Below the pieces are notes generated by a model that was not told where the DNA came from, did no database searches, and saw only the letters and a program-made list of their open reading frames with translations. From Citrobacter sp. Cu233 (lineage in GTDB: Bacteria > Pseudomonadota > Gammaproteobacteria > Enterobacterales > Enterobacteriaceae), in assembly GCF_030332225.1 (NCBI RefSeq), contig NZ_JAOWIF010000031.1:434001-498000 (forward strand): a stretch of 64,000 nucleotides of DNA. The letters are read 5' to 3'. Of this stretch, positions 56,020-64,000 are shown one piece after another (the stretch's first letter is position 1; each line of letters starts with the position of its first letter). The translations under genes were made by a program, and so were the position numbers.

Positions 56020-57459
56020 ATGAATCGTAACTCTGTTCTTGTTGCAACAGCATGTTTGCCGCTGCTTATTTGGGTGGTCGGTTGTGCTCCTATGCATGAC
56101 AATCGTCAATCGCTGTCACAGCAGACGCCCGCTATGAACGTTGACTCCGCGTTGCCTGCGGCATTAAAAAATGGTTGGCCGGATAGCCAATGGTGGAAGG
56201 CGTATCACGATCCACAGCTGAATGCGTTGATTGACAGCACACTCAAGAATTCTCCAGACATGCAGGTAGCAGAACAGCGCATTCAACTGGCAGAAGCGCA
56301 GGCTAAAGCGGTTAAGGCACAGGATGGTCCAGAGGTTGATTTTTCCGCAGACGTTGAACGTCAAAGAATGTCGGCAGAAGGTTTAATGGGACCGTTTGCC
56401 ATTACCGATCCTGCGGCAGGCACTACCGGGCCGTGGTACACCAATGGAACCTTTGGTTTAACCGCAGGCTGGAACCTGGATCTGTGGGGTAAAAACCGGG
56501 CTGAAGTGGCGGCGCGTATTGGTGAGGTGAAAGCGCGCGAAGCTGAACGTGAGCAAACTCGCCAGTTACTGGCGAGCGGTGTATCGCGTCTGTACTGGGA
56601 GTGGCAGACTCAGGCGGCGCTGAAAACCGTGCTGACGCAGATTAAAAACGAGCAGCAGAACGTCATCACTGTCGATCGTCAGCTGTATCAAAACGGGATT
56701 ACCTCTTCTGTCGAAGGTGTTGAAACGGATATCGACTCCAGTAAAACGGAGCAGCAGCTGAACGATGTCAGCGGCAAAATGAAAGTAATAGAAGCGCGGC
56801 TGAGCGCACTGACCAACTCGCAATCTTCCGTCATGAAGCTTAAAGCGACGACGCTACCGGCGGTAGAAAGCCAGCTACCGTCCCAGCTTGGTTATTCGCT
56901 GCTGGCCCGCCGCCCTGATTTACAGGCCGCACATTGGTACATTGAGTCATCGCTGAGCAGCATTGATGCGGCAAAAGCGGCATTCTATCCGGACGTTAAC
57001 CTGATGGCGTTTTTACAGCAGGATGCGCTGCATCTGAGCGATTTGTTCCGCCATTTCGCACAGCAGATGGGCGTGACGGCTGGACTGACGCTGCCTATTT
57101 TTGATAGCGGCAGACTGAATGCGAATCTCGATATCACGAAAGCGCAGAGCAACCTGACGGTGGCAAATTACAACAAGGCAGTGGTCGATGCGGTGAATGA
57201 TGTGGCGCGTGCGGCATCACAGGTAGAAACGCTGGCGCAGAAGAACCAGCACCAGCAGCAAATTGAACATGACGCACAGCGCGTCGTGGGGCTTGCACAG
57301 GCACGATATAGCGCCGGTATCATTGCGGGTTCCCGGGTTAGCGAGGCCAAAGTTCCGGCATTACGCGAACAGCTTAATGGTCTGGTTCTACAGGGACAGT
57401 GGCTGGATGCTTCTATACAGCTGACCAGCGCACTGGGCGGCGGTTACCGCGCTTCCTGA
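56020..57459 (+). CDS. mdtQ: Outer-membrane efflux lipoprotein MdtQ
   Basis: 479 aa, full length. It has a lipoprotein signal with lipobox VVGC (Cys22) and two outer-membrane-efflux (TolC/NodT-type) repeats: WWKAYHDPQLNALIDSTLKN, WNLDLWGKNRAEVAARIGEV and ARRPDLQAAHWYIESSLSSI. It would be the outer-membrane exit duct of a tripartite pump. In E. coli K-12 mdtQ (yohG) is broken; here the frame is intact. No pump or adaptor gene is adjacent, so the partner is unknown. Confidence 0.92.
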   Translation: MNRNSVLVATACLPLLIWVVGCAPMHDNRQSLSQQTPAMNVDSALPAALKNGWPDSQWWKAYHDPQLNALIDSTLKNSPDMQVAEQRIQLAEAQAKAVKAQDGPEVDFSADVERQRMSAEGLMGPFAITDPAAGTTGPWYTNGTFGLTAGWNLDLWGKNRAEVAARIGEVKAREAEREQTRQLLASGVSRLYWEWQTQAALKTVLTQIKNEQQNVITVDRQLYQNGITSSVEGVETDIDSSKTEQQLNDVSGKMKVIEARLSALTNSQSSVMKLKATTLPAVESQLPSQLGYSLLARRPDLQAAHWYIESSLSSIDAAKAAFYPDVNLMAFLQQDALHLSDLFRHFAQQMGVTAGLTLPIFDSGRLNANLDITKAQSNLTVANYNKAVVDAVNDVARAASQVETLAQKNQHQQQIEHDAQRVVGLAQARYSAGIIAGSRVSEAKVPALREQLNGLVLQGQWLDASIQLTSALGGGYRAS

Positions 57460-57463
57460 TAGT

Positions 57464-57491
57464 CTGACCCGGCAGAAGCTTATGTCGGGTC
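57464..57491. terminator. Hairpin between mdtQ and yohD
   Basis: TGACCCGGCA and TGTCGGGTCA pair around a short loop between convergent mdtQ and yohD, overlapping the yohD stop codon. No strong T-run. Confidence 0.6.
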
Positions 57492-58065
57492 AATTCGAGT
57501 GTTCTTTGTGTTTACTTCGCCGTTTCATCCACCAGCGAGCAGCCACCACAACGCCGATAACCAGAACCAACCAGACCCCATGTTTAATATGCTGGTCGAG
57601 GCTATGCAACCATGGGGCAATCACTTCACCGCCCACATAGCCGAGCGTGGTAAACAGCAAAGCCCAGACAAACGCCCCCAGGATATTCAGTGGGATGAAA
57701 ATCTTCGGCGGTAGGTGGCTGGCCCCAATCAGCAACGGGCCAATGACGCGAAAGCCGTACATAAAGCGTGTGCCGACTACAAACAGATAGGGTCGCCGTT
57801 GGATCATCTTCTGTGCGTAGTGGATTTTTGCCCGATGACGCGAGAAACGACGTAAAATTTTACCGCCATAACGGCGCCCAAGTAAAAAGAGTAACTGATC
57901 GCCAATCATCCCACCCAACGCGACGGAGAGCACCACCAACGGAAATTTAAGAATTCCCTGATGCGCAGCAACACCGCCTAGCAAGGTAATGGTTTCGCCT
58001 TCGGCAAGGCTGCCAATAATCAGCGCCGCATAGCCGTATTGCTCAACATAATGCGTTATATCCAT
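57490..58065 (-). CDS. yohD: DedA-family membrane protein YohD
   Basis: 191 aa from the ATG at 58065 (MDITHYVEQYGYAAL), matching E. coli YohD; the frame extends far upstream without support. DedA/SNARE-associated family with GSLAEGETITLLGGVAAHQG, the FLLGRRYGGKILRRF segment and RFMYGFRVIGPLLIGAS. Family members support proton-motive force and lipid-carrier recycling. YohD itself is poorly known. Confidence 0.93.
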   Translation of the reverse strand: MDITHYVEQYGYAALIIGSLAEGETITLLGGVAAHQGILKFPLVVLSVALGGMIGDQLLFLLGRRYGGKILRRFSRHRAKIHYAQKMIQRRPYLFVVGTRFMYGFRVIGPLLIGASHLPPKIFIPLNILGAFVWALLFTTLGYVGGEVIAPWLHSLDQHIKHGVWLVLVIGVVVAARWWMKRRSKHKEHSN

Positions 58066-58227
58066 ACGTTGTATGACCTCCACGCTCCATAGCATACACC
58101 CAGTGAATTGTTCATGCCGGAAAAGCAGTAACTCAGCGCATCGGTATTTTTCATGTGTACATAAAATAATCAAAAGCTGAATTATACTTGAAGTGTTGAG
58201 GTCCGGAGCTGACAAGAAGGGGGCGGT

Positions 58228-58815
58228 ATGAACCATGTCTGGGGGCTGTTTTCCCATCCCGATCGTGAAATGCACGTGATCAACAGCGAAAACGAAAGTG
58301 TTTCGCATCACTATACCCACCATGTACTGCTGATGGCGGCAATCCCGGTGATTTGTGCGTTTATTGGCACCACGCAAATTGGCTGGAATTTTGGCGACGG
58401 CAATATACTGAAGTTATCCCTGTTTACCGGATTTGCGATGGCAATTCTGTTTTACGGCGTGATGTTGGCGGGTGTGGCCATCATGGGCAGAGTTATCTGG
58501 TGGATGGCGCGTAATTACCCGCGACGCCCGTCGCTGGCGCATTGCATGGTCTTTGCCGGATATGTTGCCACGCCGCTGTTTTTAAGCGGGCTGGTGGCGC
58601 TGTATCCGCTGGTCTGGCTGTGTGCGCTCGTGGGAACCATCGCGCTGTTTTACACCGGCTATTTACTCTATCTCGGTATTCCAACGTTCCTGAATATCAC
58701 TAAAGAAGAAGGGCTGAGCTTTTCCAGCTCAACGCTGGCAATCGGCGTTCTGGTGCTGGAGGTTCTGCTGGCGATTACGGTGATCCTGTGGGGGTACGGA
58801 TACCGATTGTTCTAG
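58228..58815 (+). CDS. yohC: Yip1-family membrane protein YohC
   Basis: 195 aa, the E. coli length. It has five hydrophobic segments after a soluble start MNHVWGLFSHPDREMHVI; the Yip1 domain includes ATPLFLSGLVALYPLVWL and LGIPTFLNITKEEGLSF. Function unknown in bacteria. The ATG follows GGGGGCGGT. Confidence 0.93.
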   Translation: MNHVWGLFSHPDREMHVINSENESVSHHYTHHVLLMAAIPVICAFIGTTQIGWNFGDGNILKLSLFTGFAMAILFYGVMLAGVAIMGRVIWWMARNYPRRPSLAHCMVFAGYVATPLFLSGLVALYPLVWLCALVGTIALFYTGYLLYLGIPTFLNITKEEGLSFSSSTLAIGVLVLEVLLAITVILWGYGYRLF

Positions 58816-58832
58816 GCGTACAACCTGTCTGC

Positions 58833-58866
58833 GCTGCGTTGTTGACGTAAAAGTCAGCAACGCAGC
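58833..58866 (+). terminator. Hairpin after yohC
   Basis: GCTGCGTTGTTGAC and GTCAGCAACGCAGC form a 14-bp stem with one G-T pair and a 6-nt loop, followed by ATTT, 18 bp past the yohC stop. Confidence 0.6.
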
Positions 58867-58994
58867 ATTTCGAGATGATTCTTCTGTAGCGGCAAACCTG
58901 CCGGATCGCTATGATGCCAGAGCTAGCTTGAGATAATCCTTATTTCAGGCGGTGTGCGTTGTGACGTGCGTGAACCATTATCAGAAACCTCATC

Positions 58995-59942
58995 ATGCTG
59001 AAATTCCGAGTTTCATTATTAAGTCTTGCCCTGGTGCTGGCAGTTCCTTTTGCACCCCAAGCCGTAGCGAAAACGGCGACTACCGCAGTGGCATCTCAAC
59101 CTGAGATTGCTTCCGGTAGTGCGATGATTGTTGATCTGAATACCAACAAAGTTATCTATTCGAACCACCCGGACCTCGTGCGCCCGATTGCGTCGATTAC
59201 CAAATTAATGACGGCGATGGTGGTGCTTGATGCACGACTGCCGCTGGATGAAAAACTGAACGTTGATATCAGCCAGACGCCGGAAATGAAAGGCATCTAT
59301 TCTCGTGTGCGACTGAACAGCGAAATCAGCCGTAAAGACATGCTGCTGCTGGCACTGATGTCCTCAGAAAACCGTGCGGCGGCAAGCCTGGCGCACCACT
59401 ATCCGGGCGGTTATAACGCCTTTATCAAAGCAATGAATGCGAAGGCGAAATCACTGGGGATGACCCAGACGCGCTTTGTGGAACCGACCGGGTTATCGAT
59501 TCATAACGTCTCGACGGCGCGTGATTTAACTAAACTGCTGATTGCCAGCAAGCAGTATCCGCTGATAGGGCAGTTGAGTACGACGCGTGAAGACATGGCG
59601 ACCTTTGCTAATCCGGCTTATACGCTGCCGTTCCGTAACACCAACCATCTGGTGTACCGTGATAACTGGAACATTCAGCTCACCAAAACCGGCTTTACCA
59701 ACGCGGCGGGTCACTGTCTGGTGATGCGCACGGTCATTAACAACAAGCCGGTTGCGCTGGTGGTGATGGATGCCTTTGGCAAATATACCCACTTTGCCGA
59801 TGCCAGCCGTTTACGCACCTGGATCGAAACCGGCAAGGTGATGCCTGTTCCGGCCGCAGCGCTGAGCTATAAAAAACAAAAAGCCGCACAGATGGCGGCA
59901 GCGGGTTCAGCGACAGGTGAGCAAACCGCGCAAAACGATTAA
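58995..59942 (+). CDS. pbpG: D-alanyl-D-alanine endopeptidase PbpG (PBP7)
   Basis: 315 aa with signal peptide ([20 protein letters not shown]). Peptidase S11 motifs: SxxK in [12 protein letters not shown], SxN in [11 protein letters not shown] and KTG in [12 protein letters not shown]. It cleaves D-Ala-meso-DAP cross-links in peptidoglycan in the periplasm. A few residues longer than E. coli PbpG because of the Ala/Ser-rich tail. Confidence 0.97.
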   Translation: MLKFRVSLLSLALVLAVPFAPQAVAKTATTAVASQPEIASGSAMIVDLNTNKVIYSNHPDLVRPIASITKLMTAMVVLDARLPLDEKLNVDISQTPEMKGIYSRVRLNSEISRKDMLLLALMSSENRAAASLAHHYPGGYNAFIKAMNAKAKSLGMTQTRFVEPTGLSIHNVSTARDLTKLLIASKQYPLIGQLSTTREDMATFANPAYTLPFRNTNHLVYRDNWNIQLTKTGFTNAAGHCLVMRTVINNKPVALVVMDAFGKYTHFADASRLRTWIETGKVMPVPAAALSYKKQKAAQMAAAGSATGEQTAQND

Positions 59943-59977
59943 ACCGCAGGGCGGGTAAGCGAAGCGCCCCGGGCAAC

Positions 59978-60009
59978 GTGCCCGATGGCGCTTACGCTAT
60001 CGGGCCTAC
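59978..60009. repeat. REP unit between pbpG and dld
   Basis: GTGCCCGATGGCGCTTACGC then TATCGGGCCTAC is a single REP palindrome that touches the dld stop codon. Confidence 0.75.
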
Positions 60010-61718
60010 GATTCTTTCCAGAACTTCTGCTTACTGGTCTTGCCGATGCCCGGATTCATGCTGTTGGTCGGGTCGTTCTCGCGATAAAAACGCGTCAATG
60101 TTTCTGGTGCTTTATACAGATGCCCCACGTTATGTTCTGCAGGATATTGTGCCCCGCGCTCACGCAGTAACACCAGCATTTGCTCTTTCAGTTCGTGAGC
60201 ATCCACGCCTTTTTTCACGATGTAATCCTGATGGAAGACGTAGCACATAAAGTGGCCGTAGTAGAGTTTGTGCACCAGCTTGCTGTCTATTTCCGGCGGC
60301 AGGTGCTCATACCATTCGGTATCGTTACGGCGCAGCGCAATATCCAGCGCCAGAATATCTTCTACGTCATCCGCATGGACGGCCTGATAGCGAATGGCCG
60401 CGCCCGCCGCTGCGAAGCGGTGTAAAAATGCCTTGCTACCTTCTTCCGGTGTACAGGCAAAGAAATCACCTTCGGCGGTTTTGAAAAACTCAGTCAGCCA
60501 GCTCTGTGCTTCTGCTACACCGTCACCGGCCATTTTTAACAGCAGGTGATGTTCGTATTTATCACGCCAGCGTTTCATCCGTGCCGGTAAATGGCTGGGG
60601 AATAAATGGCCAAACTTCTGCATCGCCCGGTCGGTAAAGTGCGGGCGGAAAATTTTCACTTTTTCCAGCATCGCATCGGTGCGGCCTTTCAGCGTAAAGA
60701 AAAACGGCATTTTGTCAGTGCCGAGTTTGTCGATCATCAGAAACGTATCTTTGCCATAGGTTTCGGCGATGTCATAGATATCGCGGTGCATATATTCACC
60801 TGCGACCGGCAGATGTTCAAATTTGGCCAGAATATGACGACGGATTTCTGTCAGCACTTCAGGCTGGTTGGTACCGATATAAAAGACCTGCTGGTTTTTC
60901 TCAGCCTCAAAGGTATCCAGGCGCACGGCGAACACCGCAAGCTTTCCGGCGCAACCAGAAGATTCAAACAAACGCTCAGGGTCTGCGTTATAGCGTGCCG
61001 GCGTATCGGCCTCAATATCTCTGACGCGGGTAACGTAATCATGATCGTGTGCATGACGCCCATCGTGCTGGACATCATCATCTTTGATCCGCTCGTCGTC
61101 GAGTTTACTGAGGATCTGCTCCGGAGTCTGACCCAGCTCGATACCCAGATGGTTAACCAGCTGTAACTTGCCCTGCTCATCAATGCGTGCAAAGAGCGAC
61201 ATTTCTGTGTATGCCGGACCACGTTGTACCAGCGAGCCACCAGAGTTGTTGCAGATACCGCCGATAACGGAAGCACCGATACAGGAAGAGCCGATCACCG
61301 AATGCGGTTCACGACCAAAAGGTTTGAGCGCCTTTTCCAGCGAATAAAGTGTCGTACCGGGATAAGCCAGTACCTGTTCACCGTTGCCGATGACGTGCAG
61401 CTTGTCGAGGCGCAGAGTGCTGATGATAACGATGTCGCGATCGTAATCATTGCCGCTAGGCGTAGAGCCTTCGGTCAGACCGGTATTGGCGGCTTGCATC
61501 AGGATTATTTTGTCAGCCGAGACGCAGGCGTTGAGGACACGCCACAGTTCTAGTAGCGAGCCGGGAAAAACGACGGCGAGCGCATCGCCCTGGCCCGAGC
61601 GGAAGCCTTTACGATAACGGGCAGTTTTGGCCGGTTCGGTGAGCAGGTGTGAATGGCCGACCAGGCGGGTCAATTCAGTCAGAAACGCTTTATTATCAGT
61701 TGTTGTAATGGAAGACAT
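60006..61718 (-). CDS. dld: Quinone-dependent D-lactate dehydrogenase Dld
   Basis: 570 aa from the ATG at 61718 (AAGGAGTGGAG upstream), matching the E. coli start MSSMTTTDNKAFL; the frame runs to 61817. It is a peripheral membrane FAD enzyme oxidising D-lactate to pyruvate into the quinone pool. The FAD-binding type 4 domain shows MQAANTGLTEGSTPSG, YPGTTLYSLEKALKPFG and IGGICNNSGGSLVQRG. The C-terminal lactate-oxidase-like domain ends near YRENDPTNSMNPGIGKTS. Confidence 0.97.
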   Translation of the reverse strand: MSSITTTDNKAFLTELTRLVGHSHLLTEPAKTARYRKGFRSGQGDALAVVFPGSLLELWRVLNACVSADKIILMQAANTGLTEGSTPSGNDYDRDIVIISTLRLDKLHVIGNGEQVLAYPGTTLYSLEKALKPFGREPHSVIGSSCIGASVIGGICNNSGGSLVQRGPAYTEMSLFARIDEQGKLQLVNHLGIELGQTPEQILSKLDDERIKDDDVQHDGRHAHDHDYVTRVRDIEADTPARYNADPERLFESSGCAGKLAVFAVRLDTFEAEKNQQVFYIGTNQPEVLTEIRRHILAKFEHLPVAGEYMHRDIYDIAETYGKDTFLMIDKLGTDKMPFFFTLKGRTDAMLEKVKIFRPHFTDRAMQKFGHLFPSHLPARMKRWRDKYEHHLLLKMAGDGVAEAQSWLTEFFKTAEGDFFACTPEEGSKAFLHRFAAAGAAIRYQAVHADDVEDILALDIALRRNDTEWYEHLPPEIDSKLVHKLYYGHFMCYVFHQDYIVKKGVDAHELKEQMLVLLRERGAQYPAEHNVGHLYKAPETLTRFYRENDPTNSMNPGIGKTSKQKFWKES

Positions 61719-61950
61719 TCTCCACTCCTTGTGGTGGGACTCAATATCAGGAACAAGCATAGCGCTATGTATGACAATACGCTTTCTCATTCGCATTGTC
61801 TCTGTGTTGTATCCCACTGATTCATGCTGGTTTTGAAAATTCAGAGAATATCCTTAGCTTTCTTCCCCACTCCCGTTTAGGCTTACGGCAAGCTGCGGTT
61901 TTTGTTATATTTTCGCTGCCTCGTCGGGTAGAAATTAAGAGAGAATCAAC

Positions 61951-64000
61951 ATGAAATGGCTATGTTCTGTAGGTGTCGCGGTGGGCCTGGCGTTGCAACC
62001 AGCGCTGGCGGACACCTTGTTTGGTAACCATCCACTGACGCCTGAAGCGCGGGATGCGTTTGTGACCGATTTACTCAAACAGATGACCGTGGATGAGAAA
62101 ATTGGGCAATTGCGTTTGATAAGCGTCGGACCTGATAACCCGAAAGAAGCCATCCGTGAGATGATCAAAGACGGACAGGTTGGGGCGATTTTTAATACCG
62201 TCACTCGCCAGGATATCCGTAAGATGCAGGATCAGGTTATGGAACTCAGCCGCCTGAAAATCCCTCTCTTTTTCGCCTATGACGTGCTGCACGGTCAACG
62301 TACCGTGTTTCCGATAAGCCTTGGACTGGCATCCTCTTTTAACCTTGATGCGGTCAGAACAGTTGGCCGGATTTCTGCATATGAAGCCGCAGACGATGGT
62401 CTGAACATGACCTGGGCGCCGATGGTCGATGTTTCGCGCGATCCGCGCTGGGGCCGTGCGTCCGAAGGTTTTGGTGAAGATACCTATTTAACTGCCATCA
62501 TGGGCAAAACCATGGTGGAAGCGATGCAGGGGAAAAGCCCGGCCGACAGGTATTCCGTGATGACCAGCGTCAAGCACTTCGCTGCTTATGGCGCAGTTGA
62601 GGGCGGAAAAGAGTACAACACCGTGGATATGAGTCCGCAGCGTTTATTCAACGACTATATGCCGCCGTACAAGGCCGGACTAGATGCCGGTAGCGGTGCG
62701 GTAATGGTGGGGCTTAATTCACTGAATGGGACGCCTGCGACCTCTGATGCCTGGCTGCTCAAAGACGTGCTGCGCGATAAGTGGGGCTTTAAAGGCATAA
62801 CGGTTTCCGATCACGGTGCAATTAAAGAATTGATTAAGCACGGAACCGCGTCCGATCCCGAAGATGCTGTGCGCGTGGCGATCACGTCCGGTATTAACAT
62901 GAGTATGAGCGATGAATACTACAGTAAGTATCTGCCTGGACTGATTAAGTCGGGCAAGGTTACGATGGCGGAACTCGACGATGCCGCGCGCCATGTACTG
63001 AATGTAAAATATGATATGGGTCTGTTTAACGACCCGTACAGCCACCTGGGGGCGAAAGAGTCTGATCCACAGGACACCAACGCGGAAAGCCGTTTGCATC
63101 GCAAAGAAGCCCGTGACGTGGCGCGTGAAAGCCTGGTATTGCTGAAAAACCGTCTGGAAACATTGCCTCTGAAAAAAACAGCAACTGTGGCAGTTGTCGG
63201 ACCGTTGGCAGACAGCAAACGTGATGTCATGGGAAGCTGGTCTGCGGCGGGTGTTGCCGATCAGTCGGTCACGGTGCTGACAGGTATTAAAAATGCCATA
63301 GGTGATAAAGGTAAAGTGGTCTACGCCAAAGGGGCGAATATCACCAACGATAAAGGTATTGTGGACTTCCTTAACCTGTACGAAGAGGCGGTGAAAGTTG
63401 ACCCACGCTCGCCGCAGGAGATGATTGATGAAGCCGTTAACGCGGCGAAACAGTCTGACGTGGTTGTTGCGGTAGTGGGTGAAGCGCAGGGGATGGCACA
63501 TGAAGCCTCTAGTCGGACCGATATCACTATCCCGCAAAGCCAGTGTGATCTGATTGCTGCTCTGAAAGCAACCGGGAAACCGCTGGTGCTGGTGCTGATG
63601 AACGGTCGTCCCCTGGCCCTGGTGAAGGAAGATCAGCAGGCTGATGCGATTCTCGAGACCTGGTTTGCCGGGACCGAAGGCGGTAACGCCATTGCTGATG
63701 TGCTGTTTGGCGATTATAACCCGTCAGGTAAGCTGCCGATGTCTTTCCCACGATCGGTGGGGCAGATCCCGGTCTATTACAGCCATCTTAATACTGGTCG
63801 CCCATATAACGCCGATAAGCCGAACAAATATACGTCGCGCTACTTTGATGAAGCGAATGGCCCGCTATATCCCTTTGGTTATGGCCTGAGCTACACCACG
63901 TTTACCGTGTCTGATGTGAAGCTCTCTGCACCAACAATGAAACGTGACGGAACCGTGACTGCCAGCGTGCAGGTAACCAACACCGGCAAGCGTGAAGGTG
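61951..64000 (+). CDS. bglX: Periplasmic beta-glucosidase BglX, N-terminal part
   Basis: The frame starts at ATG 61951 (GAGAGAATCAAC upstream) and is still open at the window end; 683 codons are present of the about 765 expected. It has a signal peptide (WLCSVGVAVGLALQPALA). The GH3 N-terminal barrel includes SVKHFAAYGAVEGGKEYN and the nucleophile Asp in GFKGITVSDHGAIKEL. The second GH3 domain includes VVAVVGEAQGMAHEASSRTD and ETWFAGTEGGNAIADVLFGD. The start of the fibronectin-like C-terminal domain is reached. It hydrolyses beta-glucosides in the periplasm. Confidence 0.96.
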   Translation, partial: MKWLCSVGVAVGLALQPALADTLFGNHPLTPEARDAFVTDLLKQMTVDEKIGQLRLISVGPDNPKEAIREMIKDGQVGAIFNTVTRQDIRKMQDQVMELSRLKIPLFFAYDVLHGQRTVFPISLGLASSFNLDAVRTVGRISAYEAADDGLNMTWAPMVDVSRDPRWGRASEGFGEDTYLTAIMGKTMVEAMQGKSPADRYSVMTSVKHFAAYGAVEGGKEYNTVDMSPQRLFNDYMPPYKAGLDAGSGAVMVGLNSLNGTPATSDAWLLKDVLRDKWGFKGITVSDHGAIKELIKHGTASDPEDAVRVAITSGINMSMSDEYYSKYLPGLIKSGKVTMAELDDAARHVLNVKYDMGLFNDPYSHLGAKESDPQDTNAESRLHRKEARDVARESLVLLKNRLETLPLKKTATVAVVGPLADSKRDVMGSWSAAGVADQSVTVLTGIKNAIGDKGKVVYAKGANITNDKGIVDFLNLYEEAVKVDPRSPQEMIDEAVNAAKQSDVVVAVVGEAQGMAHEASSRTDITIPQSQCDLIAALKATGKPLVLVLMNGRPLALVKEDQQADAILETWFAGTEGGNAIADVLFGDYNPSGKLPMSFPRSVGQIPVYYSHLNTGRPYNADKPNKYTSRYFDEANGPLYPFGYGLSYTTFTVSDVKLSAPTMKRDGTVTASVQVTNTGKREG

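Overview
The window is a chromosomal segment of a gammaproteobacterium of the Enterobacteriaceae. The gene order closely follows the 46-48 min region of the E. coli/Salmonella chromosome: yeiP, yeiW, setB, fruBKA, psuKGT, yeiI, nfo, yeiH, yeiE, lysP, a cirA-position receptor, yeiG, folE, yeiB, galS, mglBAC, preAT, yeiS, sanA, cdd, yohJK, dusC, mdtQ, yohD, yohC, pbpG, dld, bglX. Protein divergence from E. coli, an intact mdtQ, torAD next to yeiP and extra loci absent from K-12 fit a Citrobacter-like organism. That genus call is an inference from remembered sequences.

Layout. 0-2.5 kb: the end of torA, its chaperone gene torD, and yeiP. 2.8-19.0 kb: a roughly 16.2 kb AT-rich island inserted inside the small gene yeiW. 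The two yeiW halves flank it and share the 8-bp core GGCAAGCC. A 638-aa large serine recombinase with a zinc ribbon lies at the right end and is the likely integrase. The element arms flanking the core form an imperfect inverted repeat, as expected of a serine-integrase attP. A second, decayed yeiW 5' fragment fused to the same element arm (4.14-4.24 kb) records an earlier insertion. A complete but diverged yeiW copy (4.33-4.58 kb) with a changed core may restore the broken target gene.

Island cargo, left to right: a DUF4236 membrane protein; the yeiW copy; an orphan protein with palm-polymerase-like motifs; a tightly overlapping trio of large serine recombinase plus two ParB/RepB-like proteins; a GIY-YIG nuclease-like protein preceded by two palindromes; a small resolvase with a res-like inverted repeat; a HEPN protein resembling the ApeA anti-phage family; and an envelope operon (LprI-like secreted protein, unknown protein, membrane-anchored OB-fold protein). 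The recombinase-ParB-ParB trio and the palm-domain protein are the best candidates for an undescribed system.

19-64 kb is mostly ordinary core genome. It covers fructose uptake (fruBKA with two Cra-like sites), pseudouridine catabolism (psuKGT), galactose uptake (mglBAC with GalS and CRP sites), pyrimidine metabolism (preAT, cdd), lysine import, folate synthesis and envelope functions. Accessory points are a Dcu transporter/aspartate-racemase-family/HypT-like regulator locus between fruA and psuK, a MITE-like structured inverted repeat beyond lysP, an IrgA-like TonB receptor at the cirA position, and a methyltransferase gene reduced to 42 codons beside dusC. REP/BIME and ERIC repeats lie between several genes. 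No rRNA, confident tRNA or CRISPR array was seen.
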